From positions 5,124,461-5,188,460 of the forward strand of contig CM034139.1 of the NCBI GenBank assembly GCA_019914995.1: a DNA stretch of 64,000 nucleotides, in the 5' to 3' direction. The notes beneath the pieces were generated by a model that saw nothing but the letters and a program-made list of their open reading frames with translations, was not told where the DNA came from and searched no databases. Below are positions 35,630 through 48,600 of this stretch, in pieces. A program made the position numbers and the translations under genes. Numbering within the stretch: the first letter of the stretch is position 1; each line of letters starts with the position of its first letter. This DNA is from Acanthochlamys bracteata (Eukaryota; Streptophyta; Magnoliopsida; Pandanales; Velloziaceae).

Positions 35630-37925
35630 GCATTAGAGTTTGTTTATCTATACTCTAAATTTATTTTGTTTTTAAATTATTTTTAAAGTAAAGTAAATAC
35701 AAAATTTAAACAAATTTTTTTGCAAAAAATTGACTTCAAAATTCAAATTTTAGATTAAAAATGTTATTTTCAAACTCACTATTATACAAAATAAAAATAA
35801 TATTTTATTTTTTATCAAACTTATTTTTAACTCTAAATTCACTTAAAAAATGAATTTAATATTAAAATAAATGATCCCTAACTGGTAGAAGCTTTAGTTT
35901 TAACTGCACTGTTTCTCCAAGTAAAACATTAACAATTGAGTTTTCTACCGGACTATCGTGTCCCTCGGTGGGCCCATTTTGTGGAGGATAGCTACTCATT
36001 GTGGGCTGGGGGCCTGGGGCGACAAAGAGTGCACAGGCTTGGTGGTCCCAAATCATCTACCCGTTGGAAATACTTGTCGCCAAGAGAATAAATTGGGCCA
36101 GGGTTGGGCTTCAATGTGCTTTCCCTCCCACTACCTAGTGCACCTGCACTGCTTTGCATTGCTTCCTTCGGAGCGAGAGCAACAGTAAAATGTGATATGT
36201 TTTCCTGGATGAATGAAGAAAGCAACGCCGAGATTGTTTGAAGCCAGCAGGTTGAACAAACTTGAAGACGTTTTTCTAAGTTAAAAAGCCTGCCGAGATT
36301 ATTTGAACCAAATTATGATACAATCATGAATGCGTTCCTCGTCAACTGGGAGATTTGTTTTCTCAAAGATTTCAGGAAATACTTTCACCATGATGATTGA
36401 AATAGTTTATTTTGAAAGGTTAACTGGTTTGTCATATTTTCTGTAGAGAGGAGAGAAATAAGTAGCCAATTTTGCTATGAAAACTGATCAACTTTGAAAT
36501 GTGTTGCTTTAAGAGATAGATGCATACACATCAAGTGTTGACTTCAACGATCAAGTTGCAGAGTTGCAAGCATCAGGAGTTCCTTTACTTCTTAGATATA
36601 TAAGGGGCTTTCTAATTTAGCATTTTTAAACTTTAACTAAGAAAAAAAAAGTATATGAAAATTATTAAAGCTAAGGGTCTTCTGTATAGTTTATTTAAGT
36701 GCGTATTTTAATTATATAAAATTAATTTTTATAAATATGAGTTTTGTAAAGTGAAGTATAGTTAGAAATAAAATTCAGTAAAAATAAAACTCAAAGAAAT
36801 AATTAAAAAATATAAAATAAAATTTGAAGTTTAATTTTAATAAAAATAAAATTAATTTAGATGAAAATTAAAATAAATTGCGTTTAGTCGTAGCTGGTGA
36901 CCGATCGCAAACATGAAGCATCCTGTACTGAAGTTTGACATTCATCTTCTGTCTTCCAACTAACTAGCTACATAGTTTTCAATAATTTTCTCATAATTTT
37001 AAGCTCATACTAAGAACTATTATTTATCAGATTTATTACGTTTTTTTTAAATTTTAATAATTTCTTAGCCAAATGTAGACGTAGGACCTACAAAGTTTTC
37101 ATCAAATAATAATGATGCTCAGCATCATAGTAAAATATAATGATGTAAAGTATCCATTAAACTAATTTCATTTAGTGAGATATGGGTTAGTTAATTTTGT
37201 TTTCTTCAAGACTTGTTAATTAGTAACTTGGGCTTCTTATAAGTGCCAGCTATTTGAAAGATTAGGTTGATAATTTGAAAAAGCTTAATTATTTTTTTAT
37301 TCCAATTTTTTAATTTACATTTTTAATAAAATTTTAAAATGTTTTAATCTTTTTTAAATTTAAAAATATAGAAAAATTTACTTCGTAAGATTTTATTATT
37401 AATTATTTGTTATTATTTTTCAGATAAAAAAAATTCAAAAATTATTTTCAATAAACATTTTTAAACATTCCTAGATCATACAAACAACAATAGGATTATA
37501 GGAAACAAGAAACTCCGACGGAAGCTAGTTGAGGACACTATTTAATTATTTTTGCTTAACATATGATAAACTCTGGTTTGTAAACTTTATAATAATAATA
37601 GAGTATAATTATTTAAGGCCCCATCTATCACAAAGACCAATTTATCCTTAATACTAAATCCAAATCTCAAGCCAATAATCCATCTCTCAGACTGAGATAT
37701 TTCTCTGTTTGTTTGGCTAAGTTTTTCGTCACTTTTTCATTCCAACTTTATTTCAATAAATTTTGTATCTAACATTTTATGAAACTCTTTTAAAAAATTC
37801 AAGAAGTATAAAAAATTTTACATTATTTAGTTTTATATTTTTAGATAGAAAAATAAATTTTATTTAAAAAATTAAAATATTTTTTGTTTTAATTTTTTTT
37901 AAAAACACTACAAAAGATACTATAT
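35630..37925. repeat. Cluster of further AT-rich family members
   Basis: A/T-rich blocks of the same style lie at about 35630-35880, 36690-36890, 37290-37475 and 37715-37925, with ends such as AGAGTTTGTTTATC and TTTAAACATTCC. They are more decayed than the element at 30905. No coding potential. Confidence 0.35.
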
Positions 37926-38901
37926 AATAAAATAGAATTGACTACGCTTCATTTATAACCCATGTGCATATTATCGCTTTCTGTTAATAGTTTCGTTTCT
38001 TTTCTCCGATCTACTGCTGTCCAATTGCAGACTGGTATACATATATAGGTTTGTTATGTATTATTGAACAAGTCCAAATTTGCTTACAGCTTTTCTGATC
38101 GTTTTTGTTTCTGTTTTGTGAATTCTAACATCTCACCTGTTTCTTTCATTTCGTTTTTGACTTGTGTACTACTGGCCCTATCAATATTCATGCAATTTAT
38201 AATCGCACTGTATAACAATTATTGATCATCAGTTTTTGTCATTCTCAACACATATGGCAGTGATTTTTGTTGCAAGATCGAATGTCTCTATCAAATTATT
38301 AAGAACTTTATATCAAACCTTCTACTATTTTACAAATTTCAGCAAAAATTTGAAGTGAAAAGAAGTCGGAGCTGCTGAGTTTTTAGTAGAAGTTCTTCAT
38401 TTTTCTCTCATATGAACGAAACTTTGCTAGAAGCTAGCTTGCTATAGCTAGCTAAGGCCGATCATGGATATATAAGGGGTAGAAGCCAAAAGGGGAACAG
38501 GCTTTCCCCAACACTTTGAGAAGAAATATTAATCAAGTACATCTGCAAAGATATTGCTACGCATCTGCTCTCAGAAAGAAAAGAAAGAAAAAGGGGGAAA
38601 AAAAGAGTTCTTATCTTTTCTAATTCATTACTAATAGAAAAGAAACCCTCTGTACAACTAGTACCCAGGACCATTTCAATTGCATCCTATTCTCTTCTCA
38701 TCTACATCTACCCATTATAAAATGTTTTAGTCACTACTCACTAGCTACCTTGCTTGCTTTCAACTTCATCAACAGCAACCAAAAAAGAGAAGAAAGAGAA
38801 AGACAGAGAAGTCTACCAAGCTATTATTCCTCTTACTACCATTATTTCTCAACCAACATTGTTTTACTTCGTTGTGGGACTAACTTTGTTTGATGCCTTG
38901 T

Positions 38902-38909
38902 CTATATAT
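38902..38909 (+). promoter_or_regulatory. Probable TATA box of the bHLH gene
   Basis: CTATATAT lies about 130 bases upstream of the leader splice donor at 39032, so transcription would begin near 38935. Confidence 0.55.
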
Positions 38910-39031
38910 GCGACATACATCCAGTATTAGACAAGCTTTCTGTTTTCTTTCTCTGTGCACAAAGCTCCATATCTCTGTAGCAGCATCACAGCAGCTAACT
39001 AGCTACTGATACTACTACTGTTCTTTAGAAG

Positions 39032-39219
39032 GTAATTATATGTCACTACTGTTTCAGTAACTTGCTATATGTTACTTGCTGCTCTTTTCTTATTGGATTC
39101 TAGTTAATGTATCTTATTTTAATTAATTATGTCATATGAAATCTAGTTTAACCCTTCTGCTGTCTTTAGCTGTATACCTGATCAATGGAAGTATGTCTAA
39201 ATTTTTATCTTCTCTCTAG
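39032..39219 (+). other. Intron in the bHLH gene 5' leader
   Basis: Donor TTAGAAG|gtaatt and acceptor tctctctag|GAAG, 188 bases. The intron removes an upstream in-frame ATG at 39185, so the coding start moves to 39251. Confidence 0.6.
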
Positions 39220-39250
39220 GAAGAAAAAGTTGTTCATCATAGTTCAGAGC

Positions 39251-40519
39251 ATGCAGTATTCGAGAATGGACGACTTCAGTTGCAGCTGGGAAAATCCGCT
39301 ATCAGCTATGAGAACTGCAGAGATCTTGCCCGTGCAGTCATGCCAATGGAGTACCCGACAGCTTGACGGATTTCCTGACTATGACACGTTAAGCGGAAAG
39401 CTCGAGCTAGGTGAAGCTTCGTTAGTCAAGTCCGACAACGTCCTCGATCTCCAACAGATTATGAAACCATGCCAAGCTAGTTCGGATCTTGGCAGGTTTG
39501 GTCAAGCAATGGATAGCATTGACACCACTTCAGTGGATCACCAGTATCTCTTGCATGAACAAGATCTTATCAAGCTGCAGACGGTCTCTGAGAGAGTGGT
39601 GCCCGCGCCTTTCCGCATCGATATTGCTACCTCTGGAGTATTATGGGATGACCAAGTTCTGGCTTCTCAGCTCTGCGCTTTTCCTGCAGCTGCCTGTAAT
39701 AATCTCCAACAAAGCTTTGCTACTGCTGGAGAAGATGAAGGTCGAGTCTCGACTATCTTCTCGAGCAGTGAGAACACTCGAAACTTAAGCTCTAGTGGAA
39801 ATATTTCCTCTGGCGAGTCTGAGAACTACGATAAGAAGAACATGGAGGCTATGAGCAACTGCTATTCTCTTCCAGATGAAGCGCTCTCTCAATGCTCTTC
39901 AATCCACGCCGATGGTTATAAGAGCAAGAGAAAGTTCAATGAAGATCTCGATCAGCGTCACAGCTTATACGTTGACATTCTTCAACCGTCTACACCGACA
40001 ACCACAGATCACGGCGGGTTTCAGATAAACTTCGAGGATTCTTCGCGAACGATGAAGAGAACAAAGAGCTTTTCTCAAGCATCTAGCATCAACTTTAGGA
40101 CCGAAATCGGGTTTGAACCAGACACCGAGGCAATTGCGCAGGTGAAGGAGATGATCTATCGAGCAGCAGCGTTGCAGCCAGTTAACCTGGGCCTAGAGGA
40201 ACCGATGGAGAAGCCTAGAAGGAAAAACGTTCGAATATCAAGTGATCCACAAACTGTAGCGGCACGGCACCGACGGGAAAGAATCAGCGAGCGTCTGAGA
40301 AGGCTGCAGCGTCTTGTTCCCGGAGGGAGTAAAATGGACACTGCGTCAATGCTCGATGAAGCAGCTAACTATCTCAAGTTCCTCAAGTCTCAAGTTGGTG
40401 CTCTAGAAGCCCAACGCAACACCAGCGCCGCTGCTGCTGCATCGTTGCCTCAAACTAGTCTGCCTCAAGCTAGTCTTTCAATGCAACCTCTCTTCAAACT
40501 TCCCAAACATACTAGCTAG
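39251..40519 (+). CDS. bHLH87: bHLH transcription factor, subgroup VIIIb, bHLH87 / LAX PANICLE1-like
   Basis: Nuclear DNA-binding regulator. Relatives (rice LAX1, Arabidopsis ROX/bHLH140, HECATE, INDEHISCENT) control axillary meristems and fruit patterning. Single coding exon, 422 aa from ATG 39251; an internal ATG (MDDF, 39266) is also possible. The N-terminal 280 residues are Ser-rich and weakly conserved. A bHLH87-type block [19 protein letters not shown] comes just before a basic KPRRKNVR stretch. The bHLH domain is about residues 331-386: [20 protein letters not shown], the loop [17 protein letters not shown], then [15 protein letters not shown]. The tail has an Ala run and SLPQ repeats. 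The domain sequence is closest to bHLH87/LAX1, not HECATE, because of [10 protein letters not shown] and the long N-terminus. Confidence 0.9.
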   Translation: MQYSRMDDFSCSWENPLSAMRTAEILPVQSCQWSTRQLDGFPDYDTLSGKLELGEASLVKSDNVLDLQQIMKPCQASSDLGRFGQAMDSIDTTSVDHQYLLHEQDLIKLQTVSERVVPAPFRIDIATSGVLWDDQVLASQLCAFPAAACNNLQQSFATAGEDEGRVSTIFSSSENTRNLSSSGNISSGESENYDKKNMEAMSNCYSLPDEALSQCSSIHADGYKSKRKFNEDLDQRHSLYVDILQPSTPTTTDHGGFQINFEDSSRTMKRTKSFSQASSINFRTEIGFEPDTEAIAQVKEMIYRAAALQPVNLGLEEPMEKPRRKNVRISSDPQTVAARHRRERISERLRRLQRLVPGGSKMDTASMLDEAANYLKFLKSQVGALEAQRNTSAAAAASLPQTSLPQASLSMQPLFKLPKHTS

Positions 40520-41464
40520 CTAGTTAGACATTTACATAAATTGATGTTTGTAAACTTGTGATACATTGCCATGCATTTGATCATCTTACCCGAAAATACT
40601 TGATCATGTATTATATATTAATTATTGGTTTTTGGTTTGGTGCAGGAAAAAGATCAAACAGTACTTTGATGATCATGAATCACGATGTAATACTCTTTTT
40701 AATTAGTCGTAGCTTTTTCCTAACAAAAAACCCTAATTCCAATGGAAATCTTTAGATGATTTGATGAGAATTAATGAAAATGCTTTAATCTTTTTACCTT
40801 AGACACCCTTTTGCCATGCAAGAGAAAAAACCTTTCCATCCATGTTCATAAAGCAAAGCAAAATCCAAGAATCCTACACCATTGTCATTGACACCATCAT
40901 TACCCTTTAAGCTGCTGATCATCTTTATTTCTTTCTAGCTTGCTGCAATTTTTGATCCATTTGAAGAAATGAAATTAAAACTCTCAAAAGCCTCTTTTGC
41001 TCTACAACAGGTGGTCATTTCTCCATGCAAAGCTGCAACTTTTGTTCAAATTTCAACCCTTTTAGTTCTTTTGATGATGAATAGTCCAACCCCTTTTACC
41101 GTGCAGAAAGATTTAAAGCTTTGAATGAAGCATCATTATAACACCTATGATTAATACAAACAACATCAATAATTACCAAAAGCATGTAGCTGGGTGTGCA
41201 CTGATCATATATATAGCTTTGGGTTCTGAGAAGTGTGATTTTCACTGCACGGCCTCAAATTGCTAACATTATTCCCTCGTTCTCGCATCGTGAGCAATAT
41301 ATTGAAACAGTACACTGCACACTTAATTGCTTTGGTTCACTCGAGAAAAGAAAGACATTCCCCCTAGGGCCTGTTGCATGTGTTGCAGAGGACACTCTGT
41401 CCCTTTGCTCCAGTTCAGGCGTGCTCTTGAGAAGGCCACCGTCCTCTATTGCTCAGCACGTGCG

Positions 41465-41484
41465 AGAGAGAGAGAGAGAGAGAG
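41465..41484. repeat. GA dinucleotide microsatellite
   Basis: About ten GA units within GTGCGAGAGAG and following bases. Simple repeat, no other meaning seen. Confidence 0.85.
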
Positions 41485-42249
41485 CGAACTCTACAGAAAT
41501 CTAATCCTTTGGTACTCCTGTGGGTCTTATGAACTTGATAACACATTATAGACCTGAATCGTCTGGATTTATATACTTTGATATCATATTAAAAGCATAC
41601 ATCTTCAATCCAAGACCTTAATGCAAAAGAATAAAATTGCTTAGAATTTATAAGTAGCCTATAGTGAATCCAAACAGAAATGTGAGACTAAACTCTCTGA
41701 TAGCTTGGATCAGAATATTCTCAATTAGTGTCTTAATTATATCAAATTATTTTTTCACTTGAAAAGTTAATTATATTTTCGCACCTTTTCTAAGGAAGTT
41801 CAAACTTTGGTTCTGTTTTCTTCATGTAACTAACTGTTTATAATTTTGCAGTAAAGTTGAAGAAAAGCACAAAGGAGAGTAACGTCCAATGTGTAACAAA
41901 CTTGTCGTCTGCAGGTTGGCAAGCGGTATGTGGAGTTCATAAATTCAACCAATATTTTTGTTGGCTGTTGATAGGGTTCTACTGTTATTAATTGCTTGCA
42001 AATTACAAAGTAGGTTGATTCAGTTAGGATATATAGATTTCGCAAGATGAGATCACCTGATGTTTAAATTTGTTTAGGGCCGCCGTGAAGACCCGGAACT
42101 CCCGGTTGTCTTCATCTCTGTAGTTTCAACTTACATATGATGATGGGGTTTGTTATATGTTGTTCAGTCTTTATAATAAACTTCGTTAAATTGAGAACTG
42201 CTACAAGAATAATGGATGGTTGGAAATTGCTTAAAATCATATATATATA

Positions 42250-42458
42250 TATATGAGGAGGGATAGGAGCACTCTAATTTTTATGCACATTCCAACGCAC
42301 TCCACGGTTGTGGCCGTAGAGATCTTTAAATTCAATCTCTACCGTTAGATATGAAGAATTACGACTTGTTAACATATTGATAAAATTTCATCTCGATCGG
42401 ACTAAGAATAGATCTTCATCTGGTTATTTGGTAATGATGACACAAATAGTAAAAATTA

Positions 42459-42550
<92 letters not shown>

Positions 42551-42744
42551 TTTATCTTGATCAAGTGGTTGGATGGAGATCGATTTGTATTTCGATTTAG
42601 ATGAAATTTTGTCAACGGTTAACGACTTGTAATTCTTCATATCTAACGATAGAGATTGGATTTGAAGATCTATATAACCACAAACGGCCGTGAAGTGTGC
42701 TGAAATGTGCATAAGAATTAGAGTGCTTCTATCTCTTCTATATA
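42250..42744. mobile_element. Foldback MITE with about 200-bp inverted arms and an AT-repeat loop
   Basis: The left arm starts GGATAGGAGCACTCTAAT. The right arm, read on the minus strand, has GATAGAAGCACTCTAAT. Both continue TATGCACATT, then CTCCACGG/CTTCACGG, then CGTTAGATATGAAGAATTAC, then AAATTTCATCT, so about 200 bases on each side pair with each other. The arms enclose a long AT dinucleotide run. TATAT borders both ends, so a TA-type target duplication is possible but hidden by flanking AT repeats. Non-autonomous: no protein coded. Confidence 0.85.
42462..42540. repeat. (AT)n microsatellite, about 39 units
   Basis: Uninterrupted AT dinucleotides, 79 bases, in the middle of the foldback MITE. 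Its length in the assembly should be treated with caution. Confidence 0.95.
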
Positions 42745-44889
42745 CATATATATATATATATTTGAAATATATAAAAAAATATTTTAAAAATATAAAAAGA
42801 TAAATATAAAATTTGTGATGTATAAGTTATTAATAGTTTTATATTTTAAATTTTATTTTATAATATTAAAGAAAATATTTGAAAAAAATTGAAAAACAAA
42901 TGAAAGTAATTGAGAAACAGTTTCAATCAGGCTCTATGTCATCACACTTTCAATCATAATTTGCACCGTAAAATGAACTATTATTCAAATGAAAGTCTAA
43001 AAGGACGTTTAGAAATTGTTTATAATAAAAAAATTAAATAAAAACTTCTATTGAAAATTTTAATATATTTACTAAATATTAATAAAAAATATATATTTAT
43101 ATTTTAAAATTTTTTAAAAAGTATATAAAATTATAAAAGATTTATTAAAAATGAAGTGGTTTTTTTGAATAAATGTAGTTAATAAGTTAGACTTGCATCT
43201 CAAAAAATTGCCTAGCCATTTTTCTTTTGAGAAATTAAATATCCGCACTTTATTATGACTAAAAGTCTAAACTTGAAAGTACGAGGAAAGGTCAATACTA
43301 AAAATCCTATCTTAACATGTTTGGCAAGGGCAAGTAAAGCCAGAGTTGAACAAATTGTACTATAGAGTCTCTATTTATGTGGGGCTTCAAAACATTTAAG
43401 TGCTCGTTTATTTTTACTGAAAATAAGTAAGAAAACAAATTTGGTTAGGCCAATAGTGAATAAATAATTTGTAACGATCTTTAATCAAGTATTGTTGGGC
43501 CTTTTTCTGATCAATAACAGAAGCTTTACTATGGTATATCTAAAGATTTTGCTATGGTAGCCAAATAAATAATTTCAATCGAGTCTTTATTCTATCCTTA
43601 GCAAGCCTAAACTAAAAGAATTAGGAAACAGAATTATATGTTTGTTCTGAGAAAATTCTCTCGCTGAAATTTACAGATTATTTTTCTTTTGGCAACTGGA
43701 AATCTAGTTTGATACGGAGAGAAATTCGAATGTTTTGCTATTGATACGAGTCCAAGTACGACCAACTGGGCCAAGGCCTACGGTCCAGATCTTACGGAAT
43801 ATATTGGACTTCAAATCAGCTACAATATCTTACAGAGAATGTTCTCGTGATCCACAAAATAGTGTTCACTAATGAAAAGACCTCCACGTCATCCATTAAT
43901 GATAAAAGCCCCACATAACAACTCAGCATCAGAACAAATAATACAAAGTTGCAAATTTTACAGATAAGCCCGACACTTGTTACGTAATAAGCCAGAAAGA
44001 AAATATCAGAAGCTAATTGGCCACGTAGATTTTCATTTGCACCCTTGAATTAATTAAATTGCATGTTTATGTACTGGTAGTGGCCCTAGTGGGGAGATAT
44101 TGCACAATTGGGCACATTAAGAGGTCACTTTTCGGATACAAATCAAATAGAGATAGGACTGCTAAGTGTCATCAGCCCCACCGTCTGCTCAATAAATAAT
44201 TATCAAAATTGACCTTTTAGCACTTTAATCATTAAATTACTCTCATAATCATTTTTATCAGTATAAGCCATTACTTACTTATTTTGCACTGTTGGTTTCC
44301 CTTTCTTCTCAATGTAAATCATCATAATAAAAGCTAACTTATCTCTTGAGCTGACGCTAGAGAATGTCATTAAACCAAGGCCTAACGTTAATTTAGATAA
44401 TCTTGACCAAAGCCAGATTAAAATTTATTTGTTAATCATACAATAACCTTTTAATTTCATACAATTATACATATATATTTATTTTAATAACCGTTGAAAT
44501 GATATGCTTTTTTTATTGAGTAGTTGAAGACATTGTTTATAATAGTAAGCTGAATTCATTTCCGAAATCTTTCAAATCTAAGTGATATTTCCCATTTTCT
44601 AAACCAACAATTCTTCTACATATTATTCTGCCGCATAACCCTCTAAATATTTAGAATTATTTTTAAAATAGAATTTTTTTAAAATTAAAAATATTTTTAT
44701 TTTTTCAAGAAATAATTTATTTTTATTTTAAAAAATTAATAAAAATATATAATAAAAAAATTTAATATTTTTTATATTTTTTAAATTTTTAAATATTTTT
44801 AAATAATTATAAAAAATGTATTAAAAAATATGAAATAAAAAATTAATGTACTCTAAATCCAACCATCATGAGGACCTAAATTATCCAAA

Positions 44890-45691
44890 CTAAAACATCA
44901 AGGGATCTGACTTTGCCGAAACAAATATTGAAAGCGAAAGATGGAGAAAATTGGCTTCTTTTCTCTCCGTGTTGCGTTGCCGAATCTATTATCTATCTTT
45001 CGGAGGGCTCTCACTGGTCCTCACCCTTTCCTTCTCTTCCAAAGCTCCAGCTAATTAATCAGATCCTTTTATATTCGATTTCGATTAATTCCGACCACCG
45101 CAGCTTAGCTACTTTTTTTTCCGTTTCTAATCAAGATTTGATTATTCATCTCCGGCACGTTTCTCGAGGTAGAGGCAGTTCTGATTCTGTGTACTTCAAG
45201 GGTTACTGTTCTGGATTAGCTATACTTTGTTGGATTGAGTTTCTGAGACTGGAATTTTCAACTTGCTCGGCTCAGGCTTGTTGGTGTTCGGTTTAGGTCG
45301 AGGATTAAACAAGTGCTTTCATATCAGGGGATAATTACTTTGTTTCGTTAAGCAATTCGAAGACGAAAACTTGGAGTTGTCGCACATGGAGTAGTTGTTT
45401 AGTCTGCTACCGGCTTATTCTGTTTGTTATAGGATTTACTGGGAATTTAATGGAAAAGATTAAGGCTTAGTAGCTTTGGAGTCGCACGGTATAAAATTGG
45501 GTGCTTGATTTGGATAAAAAGTAGTTCTATAACTAGGATTTTGGGTGGAGTGAGATTTAGCATTGAGGTTTGTGATAGGAAGGATTTGCTTATATTTGTG
45601 ATGTTAATACCGGCTTAGTTTATGAAGGAAGGTTGTGATGAATGCGTTCGGTCCTGTGTTCTGGTGAAGGGTGTTTGAGTTTGGAAAAAAT
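44890..45691 (+). promoter_or_regulatory. Proximal promoter and probable long 5' leader of ELF3
   Basis: Base composition changes from A/T-rich repeat to C/T-rich DNA at about 44890-45150, typical of a plant leader. A 127-codon frame (44913-45296) and other short frames here look like leader shadows or upstream ORFs and show no family match. I cannot place the transcription start or any leader intron. Confidence 0.4.
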
Positions 45692-48600
45692 ATGAAGTCT
45701 GGAAAAGATGATGAGGAGATCATGGGGCCACTGTTCCCTAGATTGCATGTGAATGACACAGATAAAGACGGGCCTCGGGCCCCCCCAAGGAACAAGATGG
45801 CTCTCTACGAGCAGCTCAGCGTCCCTTCACAGAGGTTTAATACTGGCTCTACAACACCTGTGCACCCCCAGCAGCAGCACAATGCAGGGACATCAGTCCC
45901 TCCGGCTTCCTCCACTCAGGTTACATCTTATGAAAACCTTATTTTCCTTAATACTATAATCGGCTTCAGGTCGTAGGATGTTCTTCTGTAGATTTTAGTG
46001 GTAATAATATATGAATATGGCTTTAGGGGAAACTTTTGTTAAGTGTGTAACATAGGAGCCCCACTAAAAGACCCACTAAATGTATTTAATTGCTAACAGA
46101 GATTGGTAAAGTTGTTGTAAAGTCTGATTTTCTTTTGATAATAATGGTTCAAATTATTGTTTCTTTCTTCGTAATAAATTCATTGATTCTATACCTGGAA
46201 AGAGCCTTAAAACTTGGAAAGATATTAGTTGCATCTGTGAGAAGTGCGAATTAAGAATCCATGTTTCGTCTTTGTTGTTAGTAGCCCCTATAGTGTTCAA
46301 GAAGTAGTCGGTGGGAAATATCTTGAAGTGGCTAAGCGCTGTAGAGTCAGCTCTCGACAGATATCCTGATTAGGTTTTAAATTACTAGAGAACCACATTA
46401 GTTTCTCTTGGGCTTGTTTTTTTATTGTAGTTCTTCTATAGAATGCTGACAAAGGCACTGTGATGTCACTGTAGTTCCACAACTTCCACTGATATTTTCT
46501 GGTGTAATCATGTCCTTGATGATGTTGTGATCAGATTCTCTGTTATGTTTCATTGCTTGAAACTTCATTTCTAGTTGTAATGCTTCTGTACTTGTATTCA
46601 GCATTTAAGGTGTTTAGTTATTTGCTTATTTTTATAGGGGTCTGCTAATGAGAGAACTGTTTTCCACCCATTCTTTATGTCTGCACATGCACAAAAACAT
46701 TCACGTGAAAAGGTTCACTCATGTTCGTTTGATGCTATAAACATTAACTTGACAAGAATGGAGTCTGAGAAACGAACTTTAAAGCATGTTGGCCACAGTT
46801 CTGTAAATGGCACTGGGTCCCTTTCTGAACATAACTGTCCTTTTGCTCATGGAGCTTCGAAAACAAGGAACTCTCTCTTGAAGAGGCCTGATGATGAAGA
46901 TGACCTTAGAGTTCCCAGTCTTGCTCAGTCTAAAAATGCTATATGTGTGAACAAGGACAGGCCTGCAGTGGAGGCAGAGAGAATGACAGTTTTGCATATG
47001 GATAGCTCTAAGAAAGTCCATTCTGCTGCTGTTGATTTACCGAACCTGCCCCTTTGTGCCTATGACACGTCTTCTGACCATGGAAACAGCTCTGGTAAGA
47101 GGTTACGGCAAAATGATGAGAAGCATATTGACCCAAGAGCCAAAGCTGTATTTCCAGATGATAACAAAGCTAGGTCTGATTCAGAAACGGGTAAGAAACC
47201 CGCAGAACTTTCGTATGGCAAGTATTCTATCAATCAAGAACGCACCAGTGCAGTAAAGGATTTTGGGAATATGGAGCATCTCACTGCAAATGCACCTGAT
47301 GAACAGCATGGAAACAGTTGCCTGGTTAGACCTAGGTGTTTCAACGGTAATGATCATGGTCGCAATCTGGATTTATTGCAGGTAACAAATGATGCTAAAG
47401 CATCAGCAGGGGGTAATCTCAAGGATCAAACAGCTGTTGACAACTGCGACAACGAAACTTTCAATAAAACTTGTTCTCAGAAATTGAGAGATGCAGATAG
47501 AAGGGATGATGGCTCTGAAACCTCAATGGTGGACTCATTGTCTGTTTTAGAAATATCTCCAGATGATGTTGTAGGTGTAATTGGTCCAAAGCATTTTTGG
47601 AAGGCAAGAAGGGCTATTGTCAAGTAAGTTTATTGGCATTTTTTCTGGATTGTTTTCTTTTCAATTTTTTTTCATGCACCGAGGAAACTTCATGAAGATT
47701 TGCCTCTTTAGCTACCAACGCTTTAATCAGTTTTCCGCTATTTCTATCTTCTTCTTTTTTTATTAATTTTTTTTATAATTCTTCAAGTGAACATATGAAA
47801 GGGATTGGGAACTCTTTTAGCTTTATGAACACTCAAAGCTTGAGTTGTCAGTGTTTCCTGTTGAGGTCCATTTTCTTGATGCCACGGTGTGTATCTACTT
47901 TTCCTATTAGTTACAGAGCGCAGTTCCACCTTAAGTGTAACTGAGTCTAGCTCAGATGTAAATTTCAACTAGATATGCTAATTACTTTTTTAAGCTTTCT
48001 GGTGATTTGAATATTTAGCAAGTGTATATCTTTGTTCGGGATGCAAACCAGGAGATGAGGGGTTTGACCTGGTATGTTTGGAATTTGTTGATTTTATTGA
48101 TTGTGTAGCATGTTTGTTTTCTTAGAATATGGGAATCAGAAATGTGACAGTTTTGTGAGTAGCGAAACACTGGAGTTCCTTTTTCTATTAGAAAGTGGAC
48201 AATAATGGGATAAGAATTATAAAACAATGAAGAGTTTGAAAAGAAAAACTGACATTCCGACCATCAGGTATAAGTCAGTATGGTGGTGGTGGTCAAAGCA
48301 GTTAAATGACTTACTTTTCTTTTCTTTTCTTTCTTTTTTTTTTTTTTTTGAAGGAAAAGGGACAAAGTTTGCAGGCATTTATATAAACAGAAGAAACTGG
48401 GTAGTGAAGAAGTTAATCAATTAATCTAAGATTAAATATGGGCCACTTAAACTGGTAGACTTAGTTGAAAGGTATCATTAGATTATATATGTTCCTTGTA
48501 AGGTATAAGGCTTAAGATGATTCAGAGCAAAGCATTCTTTTTCTTTTTTCTTACTTTTAGGTTTGGGGTCGGAAGAATATATGTGCTCAGGGCAAAATTT

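Larger units (their letters stand above)
30611..38901. other. 8.3 kb intergenic region without a recognisable gene
   Basis: It holds the 3' untranslated region of the exonuclease-KH gene, several AT-rich dispersed elements (listed separately) and a duplicated LTR-like segment at about 33250-33965. Two stretches of more even base composition (about 31850-32330 and 35930-36200) have only short frames with no family resemblance. The bHLH promoter is at the right end. Confidence 0.5.
40520..44889. other. Intergenic region between the bHLH gene and ELF3
   Basis: No gene recognised. It holds a GA microsatellite (about 41465-41484), a foldback MITE (42250-42744), AT-rich elements at about 42995-43165 and 44640-44850, and the distal ELF3 promoter. 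Short frames reading Ile-Tyr repeats at 42460-42540 are only the AT microsatellite. Confidence 0.5.

Noticed and set aside
39185..39250. Upstream ATG extending the bHLH protein by 22 residues
   Set aside because: The stretch crosses a strong intron acceptor (39218-39219), and the extension is not conserved-looking, so it belongs to the leader intron.
42377..42615. Frames on both strands encoding long Ile-Tyr repeats
   Set aside because: They are direct translations of the (AT)n microsatellite inside the MITE, not proteins.
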